From Ashinkailepas kermadecensis (Eukaryota; Arthropoda; Thecostraca; Neolepadidae): a stretch of DNA of 64,000 nucleotides. Position numbers and translations under genes: made by a program. The notes beneath the pieces were generated by a model, which did no database searches, had not been told where the DNA came from, and saw only the letters and a program-made list of their open reading frames with translations. Location: positions 186,001 to 250,000 of the forward strand of contig JAOTOM010005152.1 in NCBI GenBank assembly GCA_034440615.1. The letters run 5' to 3'. Below, one piece after another: positions 1-11,700 of this stretch (position 1 is its first letter; every line of letters starts with the position of its first letter).

Positions 1-796
1 CGCTGCACCGGCCGTCGGCAGACAGCCGGCGCCCCCTGTCGGCGCCCCCCGCGCCGCCGGCGCCGCCGCCGCGGTGCACGCGCAGCGTCACCTGCGAGTC
101 GACCATCTTGACGCCGGCGCGCCAGCCGCGCGTCTCGCGCACCACCGCCCGGTAGACGCGCCAGTACACGGCCAGGATGACCAGCATCGGCAGGTAGAAC
201 GAGCCGAGCGCCGAGAACAGCACGTAGCCCACCTGCCGGTTGACGGAGCAGCGGCGCTCGCCGGCGGCGGGCGCGCCGCGCCAGCCGACCAGCGGGCCCA
301 CGCTGATGGCCAGCGCGGCCAGCCACACCAGCGCGGTGGCGGCCGCCGTGCGGCGGCCGCTCATGACGACCGCGTGGCCGAGCGGCCGCGTCACGCCCAC
401 GTAGCGGTCCACCGAGATGACGCACAGCGACAGGATGCTGGCCGTGCAGCAGAGCACGTCGGCCGCCGCCCAGACGCGGCACAGCGCGCCGCCGAACGGC
501 CACCGGCCCGACACCTCCAGCACGGCCGACAGCGGCAGCACGGCCACGCCCAGCAGCAGGTCGGCCGCCGCCAGGCTGCCCATCAGGTGGGCGGTGCTGC
601 CGCGCAGCGAGCGCGTGCGCGCCAGCGCCAGCAGCACCAGCGTGTTGCCGCAGATGGTGAGCGCCACCACCAGGCCGAGCAGCAGCGACTTGGCGACGGC
701 GGCGCACAGCTGCGGCGCCGAGCCGCCGCCGGGCTCCGCCAGCGTGGCGTTCAGGCCGGCCGGCGCCGGCGACACCGCCGCCAGCGAACTGGTCAT
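1..796 (-). CDS. Oamb: alpha1-adrenergic-like octopamine receptor (OAMB type), N-terminal part
   Basis: Rhodopsin-family amine GPCR read on the minus strand from the ATG at 796-794; 265 codons are present and the gene continues off the left edge. The N-terminus is extracellular with an N-glycosylation site (N16-A-T). TM1 is about 33-58 (GNTLV, N51=1.50). TM2 is about 71-95 (D79=2.50). TM3 starts at C106 and has the amine-binding D113 and the DRY motif at 130-132. TM4 is about 150-171, followed by the ECL2 cysteine C183. TM5 has the two catechol/phenol-contacting serines S195 and S199 plus P203. The third cytoplasmic loop begins with RETRGWRAGVK and a Gly-rich stretch. The sequence after TM4 and in TM5 (GYVLFSALGSFYLP) matches alpha1-adrenergic/OAMB receptors, which couple to Gq and raise calcium. 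The remainder (rest of ICL3, TM6-7) is not visible. GPCR identity is very sure; the octopamine subtype is likely. Coding GC is extremely high. Confidence 0.88.
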   Translation of the reverse strand, partial: MTSSLAAVSPAPAGLNATLAEPGGGSAPQLCAAVAKSLLLGLVVALTICGNTLVLLALARTRSLRGSTAHLMGSLAAADLLLGVAVLPLSAVLEVSGRWPFGGALCRVWAAADVLCCTASILSLCVISVDRYVGVTRPLGHAVVMSGRRTAAATALVWLAALAISVGPLVGWRGAPAAGERRCSVNRQVGYVLFSALGSFYLPMLVILAVYWRVYRAVVRETRGWRAGVKMVDSQVTLRVHRGGGAGGAGGADRGRRLSADGRCS

Positions 797-850
797 GGTG
801 CGGCTTCGGCGAGAGCCTCGGATGGCGTCGCCTCGGATGGCGCCACGTTG

Positions 851-1097
851 CGTCGCGTATATCACGTATGTTGTATGCGCTACGTTTGTATCTTGCGTAT
901 GCTTCGTGCCGCTGGTACGTCTCGTATGTCCCGTCGCTTATATCGCGTATGTTCTATACACTATGTTGGCATCTTGCGTACGCTTCGTGGCACTGCCACG
1001 TCGCCGATGTCCCGTCGCGTATATCACGTGTGTTGTATGCGCTGCGTTAGTATTTTTCGTATGCTCCGTACCACTGCCCAGTCGCGTGTGTTACGCG
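851..1097. repeat. 81-bp tandem repeat, 3 copies
   Basis: Three diverged copies start near 855, 936 and 1017, each opening with a GCGTATATCACGTATGTTGT-like segment. The unit is 81 bp (27 codons), so several frames stay open by chance of the period. The array begins only about 55 bp upstream of the octopamine receptor start codon, in its presumed 5' UTR or promoter. Confidence 0.85.
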
Positions 1098-1444
1098 ACC
1101 TACGCTGATGTGACGGCCGACCTGTAACGAGACAGACCCAGCGTCAGAATTACCAGCGTGACGATGCGGTGATGGGAAATTGTTGGAGCACATACGACTG
1201 GCACGTCCTCTCTGGCTCATGTACATCTATAGTCTGAATACCATTGGCATGCATGGATTCTGCTCATGCTGCTCCATTTCTGGAAATAAGCGTGCGTCAA
1301 TGTGCGATGCATAGAATATATTCGACAAACCCAGCATACTCCCACTTACTTACTCCCACTTCTGAACCACGCCTGTTTTTGCTACATTTTTGTTAGATGG
1401 AGGAGCTAATATATTATTCAGGGATCCTTTTGCAGTTGCTATCA
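1098..1444. other. upstream of receptor gene, no feature seen
   Basis: Non-coding sequence upstream of the receptor. I see no splice-consistent exon, TATA box or repeat that I can defend. Confidence 0.5.
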
Positions 1445-1925
1445 GTGATAAATTCGTTGTGAAACGAATTGGAATATATCACTTCCTGAACAATGAACCG
1501 AGATCCTTCCCAAAGAAGGATCGACATTGTGTTTTTTGATATGTTTATGAAGTATTCATGCCTCGTTTCTAGCGGTATCACATTTATAAGTACCCTGATT
1601 ACGCTCATCTTTACGGATGGTGATACATAATCATCTCGTAGCACAATTCCTGGTAAGGGGATTGCCTATGATTTAGTGACCTGCTATGCAATGCTAGTAA
1701 TTGATAGCATATAGGTGTTGTTAACTTTCACACATGCATCCCAACATTAGGTATCTTCCGAAACAAGTTAATTTTTTATTTGCTCAAAATTGAGCTAGAA
1801 GAACATCTATAAAATTTTGAATCACATCGATTCCATGGCTAATTTCAACATACAACTATTTTCGCTTCAACATCTTGCGCCTGACGAAACACCATTATTT
1901 TAGCACTGCTTGCAATAATCTGGCA
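1445..1925. repeat. dispersed repeat, copy A (partner at 57055-57560)
   Basis: Diverged but colinear with 57055-57560. Shared blocks are GGAATATATCACTTCCTGA near 1470, the ATCGA..TTGTG..TTTGAT..GTTTATGAAG block, a TCACGCCTC..TCTA block, and CATTATTTTAGCACTGCTTG at the right end. The short minus-strand ORF at 1414-1644 lies inside and is not supported as a gene. The element type is unknown; I saw no clear terminal repeats. Confidence 0.7.
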
Positions 1926-2640
1926 CCTGCGGAGCTAGGGCGAGGGGAGGGGGCATGGTACCCATGCACCCAAAAAATTGACTTATATGCTCTTGTATTA
2001 AGCTGGCATTTTCTCGAAATATAAAAAGTTTTATGATAAAACAAATTGTCAAGCGTATGTACCGAATGTTAGCTGTTCAAATCTGAAGAGGTTTTCGAAA
2101 TCGGAGACAAAAATTGGAACTGCTCATCTCCCGCCAACCGGTCGAAAGCCAGCATTTTGGATCCCCCACTGTAATACGGTGCAGTTGTCTTCAAACTATG
2201 ACCCATACTTCTTCATGTTATGTGGCCGGGAAGCAATACTAAAATGATCAAGTCTGGTTAGTCAAATTTTTATTCTTGATGGGTCTCGGAATCTTGATCA
2301 ACATTAGAATCAGTTATTAAATTGGCAAAAGAAACAAGCAAAATTACTGAGACCAAATCATCGCTGAACTGCTGGAGAGCTGATGACGTTCCTTGACATT
2401 CCTTTGGTTATAAGTATGAAAGTAACAATGCTCTTTATTTATCCTGACGTCTTTATACTTGATATGGGAATAACCAGTATTGTTCATAGAGCAGGACGGA
2501 TCACTGATTTTGCGACCAGCGGCGTCTGCGGACTACGGGGGCTCGGCTGGAGATGAGTCGTCAATCAGTTTTCATCAGTCGGGACGATTCCGGTAATGTG
2601 GTCATCAGGGCAAATGGTTGTCAGCAGTCAGGGGCATTGG
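1926..2640. other. AT-rich non-coding stretch
   Basis: No ORF of substance, no splice-consistent exon and no clear repeat, apart from a short run (AGGGCGAGGGGAGGGGGCAT) near 1935 resembling the edge of the MITE-like families elsewhere in the window. Confidence 0.5.
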
Positions 2641-2644
2641 CGCA

Positions 2645-3395
2645 CCGGAGGGGGGGGGGGCCCAGGGGGCCCGGGCCCCCCATGAGACCAAGGTGCCCTT
2701 TTGGCCAAAAGTGCCCTTTTGACCGAAAAGTGCCCTCTTGGCCGGAATGTCCCACATTTAGCCCACAAATCACCTGCCTTATGTGTCCCGCCTGTGCCAA
2801 AGGTGCCCTTTGGGCCCAAAACTGCCCTTTTGGCCTACAAATGACATTCCCCTGCGCCCTTTCCTGTTCTATGCCTGTCCCAATTAGGTGCCCTTTTGAT
2901 CTAAAAGTGCCCTGTGCCCTGCCCTGTGCCCTGCCCTGTACCCTGCCCTGTGCCTTGTGCTGTACCGTGAACTCTGCCCTGCCCTGTGTCCTGCCCTATG
3001 CCCTGCCCTGTGCCCTGCCCTGTGCCCTGCCCTGTGCCCTGCCCTGTGCCCTATCCTGTGCCCTGTCCTGTGCCCTGCCATATGCCCTGCCCTGTGCCCT
3101 GCCCTGTGCCCTGCCCTGTGCCCTGCCCTGAGTCCTGCCCTATGCCCTGCCCTATGCCCTGCCCTGTGCCCTGCCCTGTGCCCTGCCCTGTGCCCTGTCC
3201 TGTGCCCTGCTCTGTGCCCTGCCCTGTGCCCTACCCTGTGCCCTGTCCTGTGGCCTGTGCGTATAGGCGCACCGGTGTGTGGTGTCCAGGGGGCCCGGCT
3301 TCCTCTCCCTAGGTCGAGATCGAGAAGTGTCCCTCGGCAGAAAGTGCCCTTTTGGGTTTGGGCGCAAAAGTGCCCATCGGCCTTGGCCTAAACGA
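2645..3395. repeat. GTGCCCTTTTGG-type repeat with 12-bp CCCTGCCCTGTG minisatellite
   Basis: A left part (2690-2830) has several copies of GTGCCCTTTTGGCC-like words after a poly-G/GGGCCC block. The centre (about 2905-3262) is a near-perfect 12-bp tandem array of CCCTGCCCTGTG, roughly 30 copies. The right part (3310-3395) returns to AGTGCCCTTTTGGG words. The same flanking words occur at 3860-3930, so the minisatellite looks like an expansion inside a dispersed element. Long ORFs here (Cys-Pro-Ala repeats) follow from the repeat having no stops. Confidence 0.9.
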
Positions 3396-3835
3396 TCGAA
3401 CGATACATACCTACCCCGCCTACCCCTAGGTTCGGCGTAAAAAATGTATCAGCCTCCCAAAAAATTCTTGCTTAAATCTCACTTTTCAGTGTTCCATCAG
3501 TGAACAGCTGGACTTTCTTGCGCGTTTGCCCTGGGTACATCTGGCCAAACATGGGTTTCTTATTAAAAATTGTATTCAGTCAATTTACGCAATTTTGTAT
3601 TGTGTTACATGTTTGTGTACATGTCACCTGCCTTCAGGACCATCGCCTTCGTGTCAGCTGTTATCATCCTTTCCAGAAATCCACATCCTGCGTACTTTTA
3701 CATCAAAGGTAAGCGAGCAACCTTCATCTCACGACATAATGCATGCAGGCTGCATGTTTTTGGAAATATTATTGTAAATACAAGGGTTCGGTGCTATAAC
3801 ATATAACGTGTCCCATGGAAAATTAACGCCCCCCC
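3396..3835. other. no gene seen
   Basis: Ordinary AT-balanced sequence with several overlapping short ORFs of no recognisable content. Confidence 0.5.
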
Positions 3836-4205
3836 CCAGTCAGCAAACCTTCCAGTGTGCCCCGGGCCGCAAAGTGCCCTTTTGGAGCCGGTCAAGTGCC
3901 CTTTCGGAGCCGGCCAAGTGCCCTTTTCGGTCCGGCCCCCCCATGGAAAAATCCTGGGTGCGCGCCTGGTCAGGGGCGTAGTTGCGACAGGAAAAGTGGG
4001 GGACGATTTTCACGGGGGCACTATTTTCCAGTAGGGGCGCCACTGACTGAGAACGTGTTAAGAGCATGCACTTAAGTGCTCCCGGATGGATGCCTTTTGC
4101 ACTCAGAGAACGCCTTCGGTCGACAATTTCAAGGTGGAGGGATGCACTCAAACTCCAGTCGGAGGGGCGCTCTTTCCAGTTTCAGTCAGAATGGACGTCC
4201 CCCGC
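3836..4205. repeat. MITE-like dispersed repeat (GTGCCCTTT / ATCCTGGGTGCGC family)
   Basis: Three AGTGCCCTTTTGG-type words (3868-3930), then a CCCCCCATGGAAAAATCCTG block and GCGCGCCTGGTCAGGGGCG. This terminus recurs in inverted form elsewhere (CAGGGGCGGATCCAG at 29270, 22598 and 27411). The right part (4070-4200) carries ATGCACTC..GGAGGGGCGC words shared with 22700-22860, 27480-27740 and 59160-59400. Confidence 0.7.
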
Positions 4206-4722
4206 TAACTACGCCCATGCCAGCAGCTACCGTCGATTGTAACAACAGCGAGTCAATACTGGCTTCGATTGTTGGTGCCGCAAATTTACAGTATCAACTG
4301 CACGTAAATCTCCATCCATTATTGTTGGCCCTGATCACGTGGTAGTGTAGCGCGTGCCTTCAGCATGAGCCACGTAGCGTGTTCAACAGCGACAGACGTT
4401 AGACTGTGCCGCATTGCTTCAGTGTATGGCGGGCGGTGTTAACGAGAGGAATTGGTCCGAGAAGTCCTGGGAAAGAAGTTTGAGGAACCTGGTCGTCAGC
4501 CCTGACTACTTCAGTTCTCCCACCCCCCGCGCCCCCTCTCAACGAGTTCCCCAGAGTGCTCACTACCGATAAAACAGACCTCTGGGGGCTCCTGTCGCAA
4601 GTAGCAATGCGTCCATAGTTTTCAAGATCTCTCGGGATCCGCTCTGCTCTCCGTGTACCACCAGGCATACACAGTGTGGTAGTGCACTCTCAGTCCGTAC
4701 TGTCCATTCTCGATGCTCTATA
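4206..4722. other. no gene seen
   Basis: No recognisable coding sequence or repeat on either strand. Confidence 0.5.
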
Positions 4723-5739
<1,017 letters not shown>

Positions 5740-5744
5740 CAAAA

Positions 5745-5905
5745 CGCGCTGGGGCGAGTTGTCTTTGGGTAAAGTGCCCGTCTGCCAAACGAAAGGCTGT
5801 GGATTCGAGTCCCACTTATCTCTACGCTTCGCCCGCGACAATTGTCGTGATGGATTGTCGACGCTATATGATACAGCAGTTGACGCGCCGTAAAACCGAC
5901 CACAA
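5745..5905 (+). repeat. tRNA-derived SINE, full length
   Basis: The head resembles a tRNA: a pol III A-box-like stretch (GTCTTTGGGTAAAGTGCCC), an anticodon-loop-like CTGCCAA, and a B box GGATTCGAGTCCC at about 5803-5815. The tail carries GACGCTATATGATACAGCAG then TTGACGCGCCGTAAAACC, the same 3' module seen at 58338-58399 and 61266-61325. A possible imperfect target duplication (TACAAAACGCGCT upstream, TACAAAGTGCGCT downstream) flanks it. The anticodon stem is weak, so it is not a functional tRNA. Confidence 0.75.
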
Positions 5906-6164
5906 TCATCAGTACAAAGTGCGCTCATTAGATGAAGATCAGAACATTAATAAAATGTTCACATATCGCATATTGAGCATCTTGAAGTTACGCATGGCTC
6001 TCACTTGTCGGATCCTATACAAAAGATAATGTGCTTTGCACACATTACGGCTCAAACACCGGAAAGGTTACATCTCTCCAGCAGTGATGTGCGGTGTGCC
6101 TAGTGCACTGGACACACAGCACATTACGCACTCGGACTTGCTTTGTTCTTCATTGGGTGTTTCA

Positions 6165-6330
6165 CGACGCATTTTATGCACGATTACGGCTAATGGAGCC
6201 GCCCACACTGTTGCCGGTGGGCCGCGGGATTGAGAAATGTCCTGAGTGGTGCGAGTGTTGAACCCGGGACCTTTGGTACTCAGAGCTCAACACCTTAGCC
6301 ACTCGACCATCCCCGCCCCGCACGCGGCTT
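6165..6330 (-). repeat. tRNA-derived SINE fragment (Leu/Ser-like head)
   Basis: Reading the minus strand from about 6325 gives an A box TGGTCGAGTGGCTAAGG and a B box GGGTTCAACACTC spaced as in a class II (Leu/Ser) tRNA. A non-tRNA body follows down to about 6165. The B box differs from consensus and no clean acceptor stem is seen, so it is called a SINE and not a tRNA gene. Confidence 0.55.
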
Positions 6331-6437
6331 GCCCGCTGCAGGGGAACTCCCACGTGCCTCGCGTCCATCGGCAATGTGGCGCGCGGGCGGGGAGCCGAAG
6401 TGACAGACAATCCGAGCTGGGCTGTGCCTCACACGGT

Positions 6438-7008
6438 GCAGACAGTCCGTGGATTCGGAGCGGATTCGTGCCACTCCAATGGAGTGACGTGCACCACGTG
6501 GTGCAGACAGTCGGTAGGTTGGGAGTGGATTCGTGCCACTCCGGTGGAGTGACGTACACCACGTGGTGCAGACAGTCGACAGGTTAGGAGTGGATTCGTA
6601 CCACTCCAGTGGAGTGACGTACACCACGTGGTGCAGACAGTCGACAGGTTAGGAGTGGATTCGTACCACTCCAGTGGAGTGACGTACACCACGTGGTGCA
6701 GACAGTCGACAGGTTAGGAGTGGATTCGTGCCACTCCGGTGGAGTGACGTGCATCACGTATTGCACAGTCAGCGGATTTGGAGTGGATTCGTGGCACTCC
6801 AGTGGAGTGACGTGCACCACGTGGTGCAGACAGTCGGCGGGTACGGAGTGGATTCGTGCCACTCCGGTGGAGTGACGTGCATCACGTATTGCACAGTCAG
6901 CGGGTTTGGAGTGGATTCGTGCCACTCCAGTGGAGTGACGTACACCACGTGGTGCAGACAGTCGATGAGCTCGGAGTGGATTCGTGGCACTCCGGTGGAG
7001 TGACGTGC
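6438..7008. repeat. 65-bp tandem repeat with palindromic E-box, about 9 copies
   Basis: Units start at 6438, 6503, 6568, 6633, 6698 and onward at 65-bp spacing (some later units 63-67 bp). Each unit has two palindromes: CACTCCAGTGGAGTG and, in most copies, CACCACGTGGTG, whose core CACGTG is an E-box. Two copies carry the variant CATCACGTATTGCAC that destroys the E-box. The ORFs across the array on both strands are by-products. Confidence 0.93.
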
Positions 7009-7468
7009 TGAGATTAACACGCTGATACCGGCACGCCTCGAGACACACCATTTAGCCTCGGGCGCGTTTGATACATGGTGTCCTCAGTGGCTAAGTGCAG
7101 TCGATTACGCTTAAAGAGATCGATTTCGATAGCCGGAGGGTTGCGCATAGGGCAAGTGGTTGACATGCATAAAGTCATAAAGTCACATAGTTTTAAGGCT
7201 TCATGAGAGCCACCGAGGCCATCTAGGTTAAGCCTACAAATGGAATACCATAAGAAGAAAATTGGATTATGTTATCATGCAAATGGAATGCACCATAAAA
7301 TTGGATACCATAAGAAGAGAAAAAAGAGACTGAAGCCACTAGTCAATATTATATCCTGAGTTCTAAAGAACCTATCTGTCCCATTATACTGCCATGACCA
7401 ATCTCTGCAGCATCGCATGCCCTAAGGCCAGTTCTGAATCTGCCTCCACGTACACCCGCTACTAGCAT
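7009..7468. other. no gene seen
   Basis: Non-coding. It contains a short local repeat of an AAATGGAAT..CCATAAGAAGA-type segment around 7235-7330. Confidence 0.5.
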
Positions 7469-7845
7469 AATTCCCCATTGCTGAGAGTGATCTAAGGCGC
7501 CTGCTAGCATCAGTCCTGGCCCATCTCACCCATTCCTATCCTACTGCATGGGTGAGATGGGCCAGGACTGATGCTAGCAGGCGCCTTAGATCACTCTCAG
7601 CAATGGGGAATTATCTAAGGCGCCTGCTAGCATCAGTCCTGGCCCATCTCACCCATGCAGTAGGATAGGAATGGGTGAGATGGGCCAGGACTGATGCTAG
7701 CAGGCGCCTTAGATCACTCTCAGCAATGGGGAATTATGCTAGCATCAGTCCTGTGGCGTGTGTGATCAGTCCTTAGCATTAGTGATCTAAGGCGCCTGCT
7801 AGCATCAGTCCTGGTCCATCTCACCCATTCCTATCCTACTGCACA
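7469..7845. repeat. nested fold-back: two hairpins plus a third direct copy
   Basis: Hairpin 1 has perfect 65-bp arms (7469-7533 and 7548-7612) around a 14-nt loop (7534-7547). Hairpin 2 follows immediately with 44-bp arms (7613-7656 and 7671-7714) around a 14-nt loop (7657-7670). Loop 2 is the exact reverse complement of loop 1. A third copy of the same arm and loop lies in direct orientation at about 7782-7842. The near-identity of all arms indicates recent origin, by repeated template switching or as an assembly artefact. Confidence 0.93.
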
Positions 7846-8585
7846 ACTAAGAATACAAAATGAGATTATTGGACTTAAAGAACTGATCCACTCTATTTGT
7901 ATGCACCCTATAAGAGCATCTCAACACATCCCAGAGCGTGTCCAAGATTGCGTGGCACGAAAGATAATATGTTGGTTCACGGGCTTCATCAGGGGTGAAA
8001 TGAGTAGGGTTGACGGAGGTCTTCTACCCTCTACGTTAGATTAATATGAGGTATAAAATTAGACAGCCTGCATAATCGAATTTACTCCCAGGAAATGCAC
8101 CCATTGGTTGAGGTGTAAGGAATATTGGAGGATACACATTATTAAAGCGGAACTATTCATTTATGTTGATTACCTATTTTTACATACCTACGCTGTCCCT
8201 GCTACTAATACTTTTTTAGTGTCAGTGGAGAACACCATGTCCCCGATGTGGCCTATGCCACACCAATGCTGCTGACATTTAGCGTGGAATCTATGTGTGC
8301 GCACTGGGAAGAATGGCGTAAAAATGCAATTTTTCCTGTGAACTTCAACATCGATCCTTCACCCATGCCGTTCAGCCAGTAGATGAAAGGCCCTAACTCG
8401 TCTTCGTTATTTGTGGGTGCGTCGATTATAACATCTTGAGAACGAGTTTGAGGTGAATGGGATGGGTCTTGCTTCAGTAATTTCCTCCCCCTTAGCGTCG
8501 TGGACTAACGTTGGCACAGCAGCCATCCCTTCCACATTGGCTGCCACTGCATGGCGCCTCCAAATGCTTAATGCGTGGCACATAT
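7846..8585. other. no gene seen
   Basis: No recognisable coding sequence. Short opposing ORFs at 8407-8695 overlap the start of the next repeat and are not supported. Confidence 0.5.
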
Positions 8586-8589
8586 GGTC

Positions 8590-8770
8590 ATGGGTGTTGA
8601 TTTTGAAAATTATTGGAGGGGGAATACATGAAGGCAACGGACAAGCCCAAATGGATTGGAGGGCACACTCCATAGGGTCCCGTGTTAAAAGTTGAAAATA
8701 GTAGGGGCAAAGCCAACATTGAGGGGCCTTTGCCCCCTCAAGCTTATATAAAACAGTATCCCTGTATGTG
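8590..8770. repeat. dispersed MITE-like repeat (partner at 12835-13025)
   Basis: Colinear with 12835-13025. Shared words are ATGAAGGCAA..GGACAAGCCCAAATGGATTG, GGGCACACTCCATAGGGTCC, AGCCAACATTGAGGGG and a CCCCTCAA..TATATAA..ACA..CCCCTG end. About 75-80 percent alike by eye. Non-coding. Confidence 0.85.
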
Positions 8771-11700
8771 ACGTAATACTACGCAGTGTGCACAAGCTAA
8801 TACATCTGGCACAAGCCGAATTACGAACCGGCCGTATCAGATAATGTCTGCCCCGTGATCACCATGTGAGGGCTATCGCTCACCTCGCAAGTGGCCAAAG
8901 GCGGCTCACACGAATGTCAGTGTCGACCCTCTGTGCCGGTGACCGTAAACAGGCGTTGGTCCACTGAGTGCAACGACACTGGTCTTCATCTGGCTGACGA
9001 TGTTCGCTCTGTCGGCAAACTTTGTACATGCGCACTGCAAATATTGACACGCTCCAGTGCCCAGGGCTTCCTCATTTCCAGACCACACGGGAGCGCGTGG
9101 CACTCACAGTGTCGACAGAGTAGCGATCAGAAGCGATCAGAAGCGAGCAAAAACGGCGTGCCAGCGTCCGCCTGGCTGCTCGACTTCGGGCGCATTGTTC
9201 CCATATCAGAATCTCGCTCTGCCCCTGGCATGGTCTTCGCGCCACTCCATAACCTCCCGATGTGTTCAATGAGTCGACCCGACAGAAAAACTGGCCTGTG
9301 CGCCGGTGAAGGACAGATGCCCTGCCGAGGGTGATTTACTGAACGGCGACGTGTGCTCTTTGCAGCCGCAGGCGTCCCGATGGCATTAATTCATAGCCGG
9401 GGCTCCGCCGTTTTATCTCGACTTCACTAATGGCCCGGCCCGCCTTTCAACGTCGCGTCCGGAAAGTCGCCAGCGAAACGCGAGAAATCTGTGAGGCTGG
9501 CGACCACAGAGGTCGGTCAATATTTGGCCAGTTCGCCACCCGGGTGGCACGGCGGATTAAGCAGGCGCGGTCTGTGGCTGTATTTGCTCTTCTCAGACAT
9601 CGCAAGTCATGCTAACAAGCATTCAGGGCAGGTCATGCATGAAAATTGCTCACTTGGTGTAAGAGGTGTAGCGTTCTCGCAAAGAGCACGCGCTCGCAAA
9701 TTGAGAAGTCGCATATATGCATTCTTCAGGAAGAATAAATTATCGAAAAGTTCAGATTCTCCTTTATTTCGTGAGCGAGCTTACTCTTCCAGACATTCTC
9801 CGGACCGTCACGCCTCTCGCACATATGCTCTCTCCCTGACCTAAGTAGCACGCGACATAGTGTATTTACGCGAAAATCGCACAGCATCGTATCTCGTCGG
9901 CTGCCGTCTCCCTCCTCGTGCGCCGTAATGACTTCGAAGGTCGTCAGAAGTAAGTCACAGGTGCATTGTTCAGCTGCCAGGGGCAAAGGCGTACCGTGAT
10001 CGATGAACTCGGCGGGCGCCTGGCGGTCCCCGCCCTGCCGGGATGACGAATCACTTGGCTGCCATCCGGACCATGCCGTTCACGTCCGCCGACCGAGTCA
10101 ACCCGCCGCGAGGAGCCGCATTTGTCGCCCACGGCGGCTGCCAGCCGGCTGCCAAACGGTCGGCCGCAGAGGGGCGACGAGACTTTCACTGGCCGACGTC
10201 GCATCGGTGCAGATCCTCGAACCCATTAGGTGCGGACGGCTTGCGCTGTTGTTTTTGACAGCGCTCAGAAGGAATCGGAAACGCTCTCTGTTTTTACTGG
10301 AAGTTAGCGTGCCGTGTGAGGGAGCTGCCAACCACAACGTCCAGTGACAAAGCAGTCGTATCGACGACTGTCCAAACAGGGGCTCGATGGCAGAGAGCCA
10401 TGTTTTGCGCTGTTACCAGTCTAGTGATATACGATAGCCTTGGTAGTGATATACGATAGCCTTGGTAGTGATAGCCTTGATCGCATGGTGCTGTGTTGAA
10501 GGAATTAAAGAAAGTGCCTTTCCTCCTCCCACGCACTACTTTTCTCATGCATGCTTGTGAATGGCGAAACATGCATGTTGAAGGATGGCGGATGGCGCGC
10601 CACGCTAAATTCATGAGGGATTTAAAAAGAGGATCCATTGATAAGAAGCGTTTTGAATAGGGCATAACATGGGCTAAAATTTCCAAATCCGATCTTTTTC
10701 GTATGCACATGAACCAATCCAATCCGCATCCATATCCGTACCGGATATAGTTATACATTCGTTACCAATCCATTTCCAAAAATATACTATGGCTAAAACC
10801 TAATTGGTTGTAATAATATATAGCGCCTAGACCATGAACAATATGCAATATTTATATAATAAGAGAAAGGAAAAATGAAAGGAGAATTTCGTGCGAAACA
10901 TGGTCAACAATTTTATCTAGCAGCATCTTAATTTACCAAGCGACAAGCGATGCCCATATTCCTTGCTGCAAATACTGAGAGGTTGAAAAACGTCGCCAGA
11001 AAACAACGTCATGACTTGAAATATAAGCGATGTGTGGCGAAAGATAGATATAGCCAAACAATGTACGTTAAGATATCTATCTATTACATAAAACAGCTTC
11101 ACTTCGGTCCTCATTTCGTGACTCTAAGGCAAGATGTTGGCAAGTTGGAGTTGATAAAACCGGCATAAAGTCTGTCAAAACCGGCCGGGCCGCTGGCAGT
11201 TTTTTAAATTCCTGCTGGTTAAAGTCATTCTCCCCGCACCTTCAGTGTTGCTCCTTATTATTGACCATGTATATGGTCTGTTTTCCAACAAGCTGACGTC
11301 CACGGACAGTACATAGTTTCCAGGCGTTTGATTTGAAACCAGTAAATATCTCCTACGGTACTTTGGCGTAGCTTATCAGGCGCCGTGCAGCGTCGCCTGA
11401 TCCGGGGATTGGAGGCTGAGGGCCCAACGGCAGCGCATGACGGCGGAAATGAGAAGATTCAATGGCGGCAATCTAGCAGATGGCCATCTCGTCAAGCTGA
11501 GCCACGATCACGATTGGCGGATCATGAGGAACTTCGGGAAAGACGTATATCATCTGGGCGTGAGCCAATTCAATGCCTCACTTGGTGTGGGTTTCTACCA
11601 TGGGTAGCGCCAAATAGGTGGGGGATGGAGGAGGAACGTGTCACCCAAGCTTCGTGAAGCTTACGTAGCATTACGTCTATGGGCGTTGCATGGAAAGAAT

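Noticed and set aside
74..1127. Long plus-strand ORFs (344 and 236 codons) at the left edge
   Set aside because: They are antisense to the GPCR, whose motifs are unmistakable on the minus strand, and run on through the 81-bp repeat.
2553..3391. Cys-Pro-Ala-Leu repeat ORFs
   Set aside because: Produced by the 12-bp minisatellite with no stops; no start context, signal peptide or domain.
8891..9334. 147-codon ORF in a GC-rich stretch
   Set aside because: No family motif, overlapped by comparable ORFs on the other strand, no splice-consistent edges.
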